A DNA stretch of 64,000 bases from an uncultured Thioclava sp. (GTDB lineage: Bacteria; Pseudomonadota; Alphaproteobacteria; Rhodobacterales; Rhodobacteraceae): contig NZ_CAJYBT010000001.1 in the NCBI RefSeq assembly GCF_913064665.1, positions 1 to 64,000 of the forward strand, in the 5' to 3' direction. Below the pieces are notes generated by a model. It did no database searches. It was not told where the DNA came from and saw only the letters and a program-made list of their open reading frames with translations. The position numbers and the translations under genes are program-made. Of this stretch, positions 35,191-43,575 are shown one piece after another (the first letter of the stretch is position 1; the number at the start of each line of letters is the position of its first letter).

Positions 35191-35214
35191 CCCGGCGAAA
35201 TCTTCTCCGCCGGG
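35191..35214 (-). terminator. Hairpin after flagellin gene
   Basis: A perfect seven-base stem (CCCGGCG / CGCCGGG) with a ten-base loop lies 21 bases past the fliC stop. No strong U run follows, so it may act as a weak terminator or an mRNA-stabilising hairpin that lets fliC be expressed above fliD. Confidence 0.55.
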
Positions 35215-35235
35215 CCCCGGTTTGGGTGGTTCTGC

Positions 35236-36675
35236 TTACGGCAGCAGCGAGAGATAGGACTGCTGCAGACGGCTGCTCGACTTGAGTGCCGAGACGCCCG
35301 CTTGAGCCTGAATCTGGCTTTGGGTCAGTTTCTGGGTGACCTCAGGGATGTTGGCGTCCTGCACCGCCGAGAGGCCGTTTTGCAGGTTGCTCTGGGTGGT
35401 GGTCAGGTTGTTGAGCGTCGCCTGCATCCGCTGCTGGGTGGCGCCGAGCTGACCGCCGAGGTTGTTGAGCCCCTGGATCGCATATTTCACGACGTTGATC
35501 GCCTTGTTGGCGCCTGCCGTGGTCGAGACGTCAATCGAGGACAGCTTCTCAAGATTCGACTGGGTCTTCAGGCCGACGGCGCTGGCGCTGCCCACGTGGA
35601 AGGCCGCGTCGGACTGGAACGAGATCTTGCCCTGAGCGACCAGGTGATCCGTACCGCCCGAGGATGCAGCGGTCGAGTTCCCGACGGAGGTCAGTGTTCC
35701 CGAGGTAATGCCAGTGATCGAGATGTTCTTGCCGTCACCCTGAGTCAGCACGACATTGCCCGCGGTGTCTTGCTTGGCCGTGATACCGGTTTTCGCCGTG
35801 TGGCCGTTGATCGCGTCGACAAGGCCCGACTTGCTGGTGGCCGAGATATTGACTGTGTTGGTCGCGCTGGCCGCGTTACCGTTGCCCAGCGTGAAGTTGA
35901 AGGAGCTGCCCGTAGCGGTCAAGTCCAGCTCGGTGCGCGCCTGCGCGGTCACGCCGGTCTGGTTGGTGTGCTGGTTAATGCTGGCCGCGATAGTAGCTGC
36001 GGAGTCAGTCGCAGCGACGGTTACATTGGCCTTGCCGTTCGCACCCTGAATCGCCAGCGTGCCGGCGCCAAAGCCCGCCCCGCTTGCCGTGACATCTGCG
36101 GAGCTGCCGGCGGAGAACTTCGCCGAGGCGCCCGTGGAGGCGTCGAGCGTGTTCATGCCGATAGTGTCAGCCGAGGTGCTCCCGATCGAGAGGCTCAGTG
36201 TCTGGCCTTCGTTCGCACCGACCTGAAACTGCACCCCCGAGAAGGTGCCGTCGAGCAGGCTGATGTTGTTGAACTGGGTCTGATTTGCGATCGTGCTCAC
36301 CTGACCGGTCAGCTGCGAGACGACACCCTGAAGCGATTGCGCCTCTTCCGCCGTCTGCGTGCCGTTGGCGGCCTGCACCGCGATCGAGTTCAGCTTCTGT
36401 GCCACGTTGAGCTGCTGCTGAACCGCACCCTGCGCGGTCTGCAAGAGCGAGATTCCTTCGCTGGCGTTGCTGCTGGCCTGGCTCACGCCGTTGATCTGGC
36501 TGGTGAAGCCCTGCGCGGTGATAAAGCCCGCCGGGTTGTCGGAGGGGCTGTTAACCTTCTGACCGCTCGAGAGCTGTTGCTCGTAGCTGTCATTGGATTG
36601 CTGAGCGGCGGAAATGCCGTTCAGCGCGGTCAGCGCGCCGCTGTTAGAAAGAATTGAACCGATTGCACCGGACAT
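35236..36675 (-). CDS. fliC: Flagellin
   Basis: The protein has 479 residues. The conserved N-terminal D0/D1 region has SYEQQLSSGQKVNSPSDNPA and GISLLQTAQGAVQQQLN, and the C-terminal D1/D0 has IQGLNNLGGQLGATQQRMQA and SSRLQQSYLSLLP. The variable centre (about 150-350) is rich in Ser, Thr and Ala, giving many possible O-linked modification sites. A strong AGGAG precedes the ATG. It is the only flagellin in the window and begins the fliC-fliD-fliS-flgM-flgN group. Confidence 0.96.
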   Translation of the reverse strand: MSGAIGSILSNSGALTALNGISAAQQSNDSYEQQLSSGQKVNSPSDNPAGFITAQGFTSQINGVSQASSNASEGISLLQTAQGAVQQQLNVAQKLNSIAVQAANGTQTAEEAQSLQGVVSQLTGQVSTIANQTQFNNISLLDGTFSGVQFQVGANEGQTLSLSIGSTSADTIGMNTLDASTGASAKFSAGSSADVTASGAGFGAGTLAIQGANGKANVTVAATDSAATIAASINQHTNQTGVTAQARTELDLTATGSSFNFTLGNGNAASATNTVNISATSKSGLVDAINGHTAKTGITAKQDTAGNVVLTQGDGKNISITGITSGTLTSVGNSTAASSGGTDHLVAQGKISFQSDAAFHVGSASAVGLKTQSNLEKLSSIDVSTTAGANKAINVVKYAIQGLNNLGGQLGATQQRMQATLNNLTTTQSNLQNGLSAVQDANIPEVTQKLTQSQIQAQAGVSALKSSSRLQQSYLSLLP

Positions 36676-37602
36676 TATGAATCTCCTGCCTTTTTGAGGG
36701 GTCCGCGACGACAGCTTTCCCGTCGATCGCTGAAACTATATTCGAGGCTGACCCCCGATAATTTCACCAGCCGCGATAACAAGACCGTGAACGCCCAGAA
36801 AAACGCATGCGTCGGGAGATCCTCGACGCATTTGGCTACAGAGTTCGGGAACGGGGCCGTCCCAGTCAACGCCTTTTTCGCAAGTGGATTGATCCCGCCT
36901 AAGCAGGTGGTTGCATTTATCGGTGTTCGGCCCTGAGGTCACACCGCCTTTTACTGAAAACCGTCGGGCACATGCTTCGGTCCGTGGTCAGCGCTTGTCT
37001 GCCACTACGATGCTGGTTCGATGCAATTCCGACATGTCTATCTCTTAAGCGTGTTTGACGGATGTCCGCGACGGTCTTGAGCGGGACCTCAAGGGCCAGC
37101 GATCAAGCAGGAAACGGGTTGCATCTCACGTCGTCGGCGCAGCCTCTGGCCGGAATGTCGTGCCATCGAGCCACATGCGATGCAGGATAGCTGAGGTCCG
37201 GCGCGCCAACGCGCACCCTCTCGGCGACGCCACCGGGGATGCTTGCCGCCCTAGAACACGTCCGCAATTCCGCCGATAGCCTGCCTCGCCCACACGTGCT
37301 GAGCGGGTTCGCGTGCAAATGATGTCTCGGCGGGGTCTCCAGCACTGCGTTGCGGCCACGCAGCCCTTCAAACACCAAGCTGACCTGAAACTGATTTGTA
37401 GATTTCCGGTGCTTCGCCATTTTCGCATCCCTTCAAAGGCTCGGGGCACAGCTGAATGGACTGTCCGATTTTCCGGAACCACGTCAGAAAGCCCTATAGT
37501 CGGGATGATGAAATCTGCAGATCATGGCGAACCGCAACGCGATCAGCCGGGTCCGCTCCAAAGCCATGGCATCGCCCCTAGCCGGCTCATCCGCTTCTCC
37601 AG
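36676..37602. other. Flagellar/catabolic spacer
   Basis: This 0.9-kb stretch contains the fliC 5' region (promoter not clearly recognisable) and a decayed transposase fragment at 37129-37263. Other reading frames in it have no ribosome binding sites or protein-like composition. Confidence 0.5.
37129..37263 (-). pseudogene. Possible IS110-family transposase C-terminal remnant
   Basis: The minus-strand frame ends with ALARRTSAILHRMWLDGTTF, which resembles the conserved end of IS110/IS1111-type transposases (ALARKLAVILHRMW.DGTEF). Upstream sequence in other frames is consistent with further degraded transposase but cannot be aligned by eye with confidence. No start codon or intact catalytic region remains. 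Confidence 0.5.
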
Positions 37603-37645
37603 TTGACAGCTTTGGAACGTTACAATAATAAAATGGAACGTTCCA
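37603..37645 (+). promoter_or_regulatory. Repressed promoter with twin LacI-type operators (plus unit)
   Basis: The -35 TTGACA (37603-37608) and -10 TAATAA (37626-37631) are separated by 17 bases. Operator 1, TGGAACGTTACA (37613-37624), fills the spacer, and operator 2, TGGAACGTTCCA (37634-37645), begins two bases after the -10. The copies are 21 bp apart, two helical turns. The same geometry recurs at 55856-55899. It should drive the three plus-strand catabolic genes. Confidence 0.8.
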
Positions 37646-37780
37646 ATTTCCGCAAAATCTAGGTTTTGGTTGTTTTCGAGCGGAAGAAAATCAGGCCTAC
37701 ACCGCGAAATTTGGCTGCTGGAGAAGACAGACGTCGGCAACGCTTGACCCAAATGCGCCGACACATGAGGGGATCGATCT

Positions 37781-38944
37781 ATGACCGAAATCAAAGTTGC
37801 AGTTCTAGGTGCATCGGGCTGGATGGGGAAGGTCCACACAATGGCCTACCAGACATTTCCGCACTTCTTTGGCTGCGAAGGTGGGACCGCGCGTGTCACG
37901 ACTTTGGTCGAGGCAAATAAGGATGCGGCAAAGGATCTTACGTTTCGTGCGCCGGGAGCAAAGATCCTTCAGGATTGGAAAGCCGCCATTGCCGATCCTG
38001 AAACGGACCTTATCGATATCTGCCTGCCCGATAGCCTGCACTATGAGGTGGCCAAGGCCGCCCTACTCGCTGGCAAACACGTCTATTGCGAAAAGCCACT
38101 GGCCGACACCGCGGCTGAGGCGCAAGAATTGGCCAATATAGCGCGCGAAAAGGGCGTCATTACACGGGTGGGCCATGCTTTTCCGCGCAACCCCGTTCAT
38201 GACCTCGCCAAGGAAATCATCACCTCGGGCGAGATTGGTGAAATTCAACTGTTTAAAGCGTGTCAGCATATCGACATGTATGGCGACCCGCTCGCACCGT
38301 TCATGTGGCGCGCCGATGGCCAACTGGCCCCAACCGGGATTGTCGGAGATACCGGTAGCCATGTGTTCAGCTTTATGGAATTTCTGGTTGGCAAAGTCAG
38401 TTCGCTGATCGCGGACAACTTTATCGTAACGCCCAAACGCCCTGTCGTTCACGGCCTTGCCTACGGGGAACAAACGGTCCTCACGGGCACCGAAGAGTGG
38501 CGGGATGTCACCAATCCGGACGGCACCAATATTTTGTGCCGCTTTGAAAATGGGGCGCGGGGAATCGTCGATTTCAGCCGCGTGGCGACAGGCCGAAAGT
38601 TCGTTCAGACCTATGAGGTTTACGGCACCAAAGGCAGCCTTCGCTACACCTACGACGAGGTGAACCGCCTGCGTTTCTACACCAACGATGATCGCACAGG
38701 GCGTCGCGGTTTCCGCGAAATTGACGTCGGACCCGAGAATGAAACATTCCGCAAATTCTTGCCGCTGCCGAATTTCGCGTTGGGCTATAACGAAAGCAAG
38801 ATCATCGAAATTGCCGAGGTGATCCGGTCAATCGTAGCGAACCGCCCGATGTGGCCGACCTTTGAAACCGGCCATCACATTTGCCAGATCGTCGATGCGT
38901 GCATGGACTCATCGCGCCTGAGGCAATGGGTCGATATCAACTAA
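37781..38944 (+). CDS. Gfo/Idh/MocA-family oxidoreductase
   Basis: The protein has 387 residues. The NAD(P)-binding Rossmann fold starts with VAVLGASGWMGKVHTM, and the family motif CEKPLAD is at about 103-109. The C-terminal beta-sheet domain includes GDTGSHVFSFMEFLVG and YEVYGTKGSLRYTYDE. Such enzymes oxidise or reduce sugars, cyclitols and keto-sugars with NAD(P). Good ribosome binding site (GAGGGG). It is the first gene of the plus unit. Substrate unknown; sugar-type substrates fit the neighbours. Confidence 0.85.
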   Translation: MTEIKVAVLGASGWMGKVHTMAYQTFPHFFGCEGGTARVTTLVEANKDAAKDLTFRAPGAKILQDWKAAIADPETDLIDICLPDSLHYEVAKAALLAGKHVYCEKPLADTAAEAQELANIAREKGVITRVGHAFPRNPVHDLAKEIITSGEIGEIQLFKACQHIDMYGDPLAPFMWRADGQLAPTGIVGDTGSHVFSFMEFLVGKVSSLIADNFIVTPKRPVVHGLAYGEQTVLTGTEEWRDVTNPDGTNILCRFENGARGIVDFSRVATGRKFVQTYEVYGTKGSLRYTYDEVNRLRFYTNDDRTGRRGFREIDVGPENETFRKFLPLPNFALGYNESKIIEIAEVIRSIVANRPMWPTFETGHHICQIVDACMDSSRLRQWVDIN

Positions 38945-38983
38945 TCGCCTTCCAATTGACCTGCCAGACACCGGACCACCGAC

Positions 38984-41065
38984 ATGCCTCAGCAAATTCC
39001 CCAGCCCATCCTCGACGCCTTGACCGACGTAGAAATGCCGCGCCTGCGCCCCGAGCCGCCATTTGCGGAATATGCCGATATTGGTGGCTATCGCCTACCA
39101 GTGTATCGTTGCGAGACAATCGTGGTTGGCAGCGGTGCCGCAGGACTGCGGGCTGCGGTCGAACTCAAGCGGCGTGACGTCGACGTCGTGATCGTTAGTC
39201 AAAGCGCGTGGGGCGGAACCTCTGCGTGTTCAGGGTCGGACAAGCAGACATTGCACACCGCGAACACCGCGGATCAGGGCGACAATTTCAGAGCGATGGC
39301 CCGCGCCATCCGTTCCGGCGGCGCAATGGATGAAGACACATCTTATGTCGAAGCGGTTGGCTCTGTGCGCGCGATGGCGTCCTTGCAATATCTTGGCCTG
39401 CCGCTGCCGCAAGACGCCTTGGGCGGCACGCTGCGTTATCAGACCGATCATGACGAGGTGGGGCGCGCCACCAGCTGCGGGCCGCGCACGTCGCGTTTGA
39501 TGGTCAAGGTGCTGGCGCAAGAGGCGATGCAGCTGGAGGTGCCCTTTTACAATCAGATGACAGTTGTGCGGATTTTGACAGATGATACCCGCGTGTCGGG
39601 CGTTCTGGCCGTCAGGTCCAAAGATAAATCTGACAAGAACCCACATGGCTATGTGCTGTTCCAATGCACCACGCTCGTTCTGGCCGCGGGCGGACCTGGC
39701 GAATTGTATCGCGACAGCGTATTTCCCAACAGCTGTTTCGGATCGCTTGGCCTTGCGCTCGAAGCGGGTCTGGAACTCGTCAACATTACAGAAAGCCAGT
39801 TTGGGATCAGCACAAGACGCGAGGGATTCCCGTGGAATTTATCCGGCACATATGTGCAGGCAATCCCGCATATCTATTCCGTGGATGATGACGGCGAAGA
39901 ACATCATTTCCTTGCCGACTATTACCGCACCACACAAGAACTGGCCTCGAACATCTTTCGCAAAGGGTATCAATGGCCCTTCCACGCTACCCGCATGCTG
40001 GATTTTCAATCAAGCCTGATCGACCTTGCGATCGTTCGAGAAAACCAGCAAGGCCGCCGCGTTTTCATGGATTTCAATCGCAATCCCTTGCCCGTGCAAG
40101 GGGGCGATCCGTTCTGCCTCGAACGACTGGATCCGGATGTTCGGACCTATCTGAGCCAAGCAGGTGCGGATCACGACCTGCCCATTGACCGACTGCGCCA
40201 CATGAACCCGCTCGCGATAGAACTCTACCGTCGCTACAAGGTCGATATAGCGGCACAGCCATTGGAATTTGCCGTCAACAACCAGCACATGAACGGCGGA
40301 ATTGCGGTCGACACTTGGGGCAGGACCAATATCGATGGCATCTACGCTATCGGCGAGGCGGCAGGTACCCATGGGGTGACGCGCCCGGGGGGATCGGCGC
40401 TAAATTCCGGGCAAGTCTTCGGCACCCGTGTCGCGGAACACATCGCAGCCAGTGGGCGGACGGGTGCTCTGCAAGGGGCTGCGGATTTCGGCCCCGCAAG
40501 CCGCCACCTAGATGCCATCGCCCAGATATTGAAGTCCGAAGGTGGCTTGATGGTTCGTGACATCCGGCAAGACGTTCAGGCGCGGATGAGCGACACGGCC
40601 GGAATTTTGTGCCGCTCGGATGCGGTCAGTGCGGCGCTAAAAGACGCGCAGGAGCTGAATCGCACCATCACCGCGCATGGAATAACCTTTGGTCGCACAG
40701 GCGAAGTTGCCCGCGTGCTGCAGTGGCACCAGATGGCGCTTGCCTCACAAGCGGTTCTGGCGGCGTTGGATTTCTACATCCGTCAGGGCGGCGGTAGCCG
40801 CGGTGCACGCGCCATTTGTGACCCCGACGGCACAGCCGAGCCGATGTCTGTCCATGGCCCTCTGTCCGAGTTCCGCTTTAGAACAGAGCGCGAAGAAGAC
40901 AAGACCACGCAAATCCTTGTCCGTATGGTCGCAGATGAAATTGTTATTTCAACCCGCGCGAATCGTGCCTTCAACGAAAACGCCAAGGCCTTTTTCGAGC
41001 GCAATTGGCCGGCGTGGCTGACGGGCGGAATTTACGATCTAGATGCAACGCAGGTGCAGTCATGA
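38984..41065 (+). CDS. FAD-dependent fumarate-reductase/succinate-dehydrogenase-type flavoprotein
   Basis: The protein has 693 residues. The dinucleotide-binding motif VVGSGAAGLRAAVEL begins at about residue 47. Fumarate reductase/aspartate oxidase-like parts include WGGTSACSGS, TLVLAAGGPGELY, NQHMNGGIAVDTWGRTNIDG and a C-terminal helical domain with RVLQWHQMALASQAVLAALD. These enzymes oxidise C-C or C-OH/C-N bonds or reduce enoates. The exact reaction is unknown. It lies between a Gfo/Idh dehydrogenase and a sugar kinase, and overlaps the kinase start by four bases. Confidence 0.75.
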   Translation: MPQQIPQPILDALTDVEMPRLRPEPPFAEYADIGGYRLPVYRCETIVVGSGAAGLRAAVELKRRDVDVVIVSQSAWGGTSACSGSDKQTLHTANTADQGDNFRAMARAIRSGGAMDEDTSYVEAVGSVRAMASLQYLGLPLPQDALGGTLRYQTDHDEVGRATSCGPRTSRLMVKVLAQEAMQLEVPFYNQMTVVRILTDDTRVSGVLAVRSKDKSDKNPHGYVLFQCTTLVLAAGGPGELYRDSVFPNSCFGSLGLALEAGLELVNITESQFGISTRREGFPWNLSGTYVQAIPHIYSVDDDGEEHHFLADYYRTTQELASNIFRKGYQWPFHATRMLDFQSSLIDLAIVRENQQGRRVFMDFNRNPLPVQGGDPFCLERLDPDVRTYLSQAGADHDLPIDRLRHMNPLAIELYRRYKVDIAAQPLEFAVNNQHMNGGIAVDTWGRTNIDGIYAIGEAAGTHGVTRPGGSALNSGQVFGTRVAEHIAASGRTGALQGAADFGPASRHLDAIAQILKSEGGLMVRDIRQDVQARMSDTAGILCRSDAVSAALKDAQELNRTITAHGITFGRTGEVARVLQWHQMALASQAVLAALDFYIRQGGGSRGARAICDPDGTAEPMSVHGPLSEFRFRTEREEDKTTQILVRMVADEIVISTRANRAFNENAKAFFERNWPAWLTGGIYDLDATQVQS

Positions 41066-41997
41066 TCTCGTTTTTATCAGCCAAGGCCATAGCAATCGGC
41101 GAGGCCATGATCGAAATGGCCCCCGTTGGGGACGGGCTTTATCGGCGCGGATACGCGGGTGACACGTTCAATACTGCCTGGCATCTCGCGCGGGCTTTGG
41201 GTCGCCGGGGCCAGGTTGGTTTTGGCTCGCGGGTAGGACGGGACCAGATCTCGGATGCCTTTGTCCAGGAACTGGCGCAAGACGGGTTGGACGTCAGTTT
41301 GATCGCGCGTGATGATGCGTTGACGATGGGGCTGTATCTGATCGAACTTGATGGTGTCGAGCGGAGCTTTCACTATTGGCGCAACGCCTCCGCTGCGCGA
41401 CGACTGGCAGATGATGAAGCTTGGCTGAAACGCGCCATGACCGGACAAGCGCTGATCCATATTTCCGGCATTACGATTGCTATTCTCTCTCCAGAGGCCC
41501 GCACGCGATTGGCCCAGGCGCTTGCAGATGCCCGCCTCCGCGGGGCGCGCGTGTCCTTTGATCCAAATATCCGGCCACGCCTTTGGTCCTCGGTTCAAGA
41601 GATCCGCACTACGATCTCGCAATTCCTTGCGCTGAGCGATATTGCCATGCCCAGTTTCGATGATGAGCAGGCCAATTTCGGCGATGCGACGCCAAGCGAC
41701 ACGCTTGCGCGCTATGCGGCATGCGGAGTAGCTGAAGTCGTTGTCAAGAATGGCGCCGCCCCGGTGTTCATCCAGTCCGACGGTCAGCAGACGCAGATTG
41801 CAACCGCTCCTGTGTCGGGTATCCGCGACACCACAGGAGCGGGCGATGCGTTCAATGCAGGCTATCTTGCCGCTCGCCTGATCGGCCGCGATCCTGTGAC
41901 CGCCGTGTCGCATGGCCAAGAAATGTCCGCGCAGGTCCTTCAGCATTCCGGGGCGCGGATTCCCAAAGATCAGGTGCCGCTCATTGTGGCCGGATGA
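41062..41997 (+). CDS. PfkB-family sugar kinase (2-keto-3-deoxygluconate kinase-like)
   Basis: The protein has 311 residues. The PfkB signatures are GGDT-like RGYAGDTFNTAWHLARALG (about 30-48) and the C-terminal DTTGAGDAFNAGYLAARLIG (about 260-279), with the catalytic Asp in GAGD. The spacing and the SFDPNIRPRLW segment resemble KdgK-type 2-keto-3-deoxygluconate kinases. Start at 41062 overlaps the preceding stop (ATGA). If KdgK-like, the pathway would feed a 2-keto-3-deoxy-hexonate into Entner-Doudoroff-type metabolism. Confidence 0.8.
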   Translation: MISFLSAKAIAIGEAMIEMAPVGDGLYRRGYAGDTFNTAWHLARALGRRGQVGFGSRVGRDQISDAFVQELAQDGLDVSLIARDDALTMGLYLIELDGVERSFHYWRNASAARRLADDEAWLKRAMTGQALIHISGITIAILSPEARTRLAQALADARLRGARVSFDPNIRPRLWSSVQEIRTTISQFLALSDIAMPSFDDEQANFGDATPSDTLARYAACGVAEVVVKNGAAPVFIQSDGQQTQIATAPVSGIRDTTGAGDAFNAGYLAARLIGRDPVTAVSHGQEMSAQVLQHSGARIPKDQVPLIVAG

Positions 41998-42042
41998 TAC
42001 CCGGCACGACCCCGGTTTTCGGAATTTCATCACAGACAGACG

Positions 42043-42065
42043 CCGAAACCTCATTCGGGTTTCGG
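42043..42065. terminator. Terminator-like hairpin between converging catabolic units
   Basis: A perfect eight-base stem CCGAAACC / GGTTTCGG with a seven-base loop lies 45 bases after the kinase stop and 85 bases before the lacI-type gene stop. It could end transcription in both directions. No U run follows on either side. Confidence 0.5.
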
Positions 42066-42149
42066 ATGAGAGCGAGCACAGATAAATGTTTGCCGCATCT
42101 CGCTTACACATCATGATCGGTCGAACCTGAACTGGCGCGATATCGCCTG

Positions 42150-43169
42150 TTAGTGTTCTTGCGCATCACTTTGACTGGATTGGCGGATCGAGAGCGAAAC
42201 CGGCGTTCGTGATGTCGGCGGCGGGATCTGGCCATTTTCAAGCCAGTTCACAACGGTATTCGCCGCCTGCGCACCAATACTCGCGATGTCGCAGCGGACC
42301 GATGACAAGGCAGGAAACGTTTGGGCGACATCCTCGATGTCATCGAAACCGACGATAAGGAAATCCTGGCCTACTTTGCGCCCGGTCTCGTAACAGCCAG
42401 ACAGCATGCCAAGGGCGACCAAATCGTTAAAACAAACGGCGGCATCGACGTCGGGGTGTTCTTTGATCAATCGTTTTGCCGCCTCACGGCCAAATGCGCG
42501 ACTGGCTTTCCCTGTGATAGCGAGGGGCTCCATCCCGACCTCTTTCAGAACCGATAGATACCCGGCTTTGCGCTCTTCGGTGACAGCGCGGCCGTCGAGG
42601 CCACCGACAAAAGCCACGCGACGGGCCTTCATATCAATCAAGTGGCGCGTCGCCTCTTCGCTGCCCGAAACATAATCCGGCGCGGTGAAGGGAAACAGAC
42701 CCAGCCGGTCATCCACCTGACGCAACATCTGCATGGCCGGAATGCCCGCGCGCGCAATCGCATCAAATGTCGCGCCCGTATCCCCGTAGGCCGGGCTGAT
42801 GATAAATGCCGACACGCCATGTTCGATTATCGAATTGACAACCTGGTCTTGCAGAACGGCATTTTCATCCGTGTTGGCGATGACGGTAGAATAGCCTTTT
42901 TCCGCCAGCGCCATCTGCAGCGAAGTTGCAAATTCGGCAAAGAACGGGTTGCGCAGATCGTTGATGACAAGCCCGATCAGGCCCGCATTCGACATGCGCA
43001 TATTTGCCGCAGCACGATTGTAGACATAACCGATCTCGGCCATCGCCTCGCGGACTTCCTTGCGTGTATCTTCCCGCACCGCAGGACTATTGCGCAAGAC
43101 GAGGCTTACGGTCGACTTCGATACACCCGCTTTGCGTGCAACGTCTATAATGGTCGGTCTACGGTTCAT
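42150..43169 (-). CDS. LacI-family transcriptional repressor
   Basis: The protein has 339 residues. The N-terminal helix-turn-helix PTIIDVARKAGVSKSTVSLV with the hinge VYNRAAANMRMSNAGLIGLV is followed by a periplasmic-binding-protein-like effector domain (IGLVINDLRNPFFAEFATSL; VCFNDLVALGMLSG). The ATG at 43169 is chosen because it places the HTH at the usual position near residue 5; GGAG lies upstream. It is the last gene of the minus unit. The island promoters carry palindromes with a central CG (TGGAACGTTCCA) typical of LacI-family operators, so it is the inferred repressor; effector unknown. Confidence 0.93.
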   Translation of the reverse strand: MNRRPTIIDVARKAGVSKSTVSLVLRNSPAVREDTRKEVREAMAEIGYVYNRAAANMRMSNAGLIGLVINDLRNPFFAEFATSLQMALAEKGYSTVIANTDENAVLQDQVVNSIIEHGVSAFIISPAYGDTGATFDAIARAGIPAMQMLRQVDDRLGLFPFTAPDYVSGSEEATRHLIDMKARRVAFVGGLDGRAVTEERKAGYLSVLKEVGMEPLAITGKASRAFGREAAKRLIKEHPDVDAAVCFNDLVALGMLSGCYETGRKVGQDFLIVGFDDIEDVAQTFPALSSVRCDIASIGAQAANTVVNWLENGQIPPPTSRTPVSLSIRQSSQSDAQEH

Positions 43170-43230
43170 GTTCACTATATCTCCGCCCGACATTGCACGG
43201 TGACAATGCAACACTCTGGGTCGCGAATGA

Positions 43231-43242
43231 AAGAACGTTCCA
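43231..43242. promoter_or_regulatory. Third operator-like site upstream of the lacI-type gene
   Basis: AAGAACGTTCCA matches the TGGAACGTTCCA operator at 10 of 12 positions and lies about 62-73 bases before the repressor start, in the only gap of note in this part of the operon. It may serve autoregulation or loop with the outer operators. Confidence 0.5.
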
Positions 43243-43248
43243 CAGTAA

Positions 43249-43572
43249 TCAGGATTTTGCAGCGTTCACAGCAAGATCGAAGCACAGGATCCCGTCCTTG
43301 CCACCAACCGCGCCTGCAACCAGCTTTGCTCCCAGTCTCTGGTGGTCTGCATGGTCCTGATAAGCCTGAAGCGCCTCCCAGTCGGAAAAGTCCACAACAA
43401 AACCATGCATATAGCCGCGCTCCATCTGTTCAGGACTCTCGCTTCGGCCTGCGGTGATGCTTAGCAGGCCGGGGATTTTGCCGTCGATTTGCTGCAGTTC
43501 CTGGAACAATGCGGCGATGTATGCTTCGCTCAGTTCGGGGCGAAACCGTATCAGGACGATATGACGAACCAT
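43249..43572 (-). CDS. Dabb (stress-responsive alpha/beta barrel) domain protein
   Basis: The protein has 107 residues. It begins MVRHIVLIRFRPELSE and contains MHGFVVDFSDWEALQAYQDH followed by ADHQRLGAKLV, the Dabb (A/B barrel) pattern of small ferredoxin-like dimers. Functions in this family range from stress proteins to cyclases in polyketide and terpenoid pathways, so the role here is open. It starts four bases after the GMC gene upstream and ends close to the operator-like site before the repressor gene. Confidence 0.8.
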   Translation of the reverse strand: MVRHIVLIRFRPELSEAYIAALFQELQQIDGKIPGLLSITAGRSESPEQMERGYMHGFVVDFSDWEALQAYQDHADHQRLGAKLVAGAVGGKDGILCFDLAVNAAKS

Positions 43573-43575
43573 ATG

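Noticed and set aside
1735-36675. Virulence-type (non-flagellar) type III secretion system
   Set aside because: Rod, hook, ring, cap and flagellin genes as well as MotAB are all present, so the export proteins belong to a flagellum.
36676-36800. A sigma28 promoter before fliC
   Set aside because: On the minus strand TGAAATTA and CTCGAATA are spaced about right, but the -10 matches only four of eight consensus bases. The deviation may reflect the unusual FliA, yet it is too weak to annotate.
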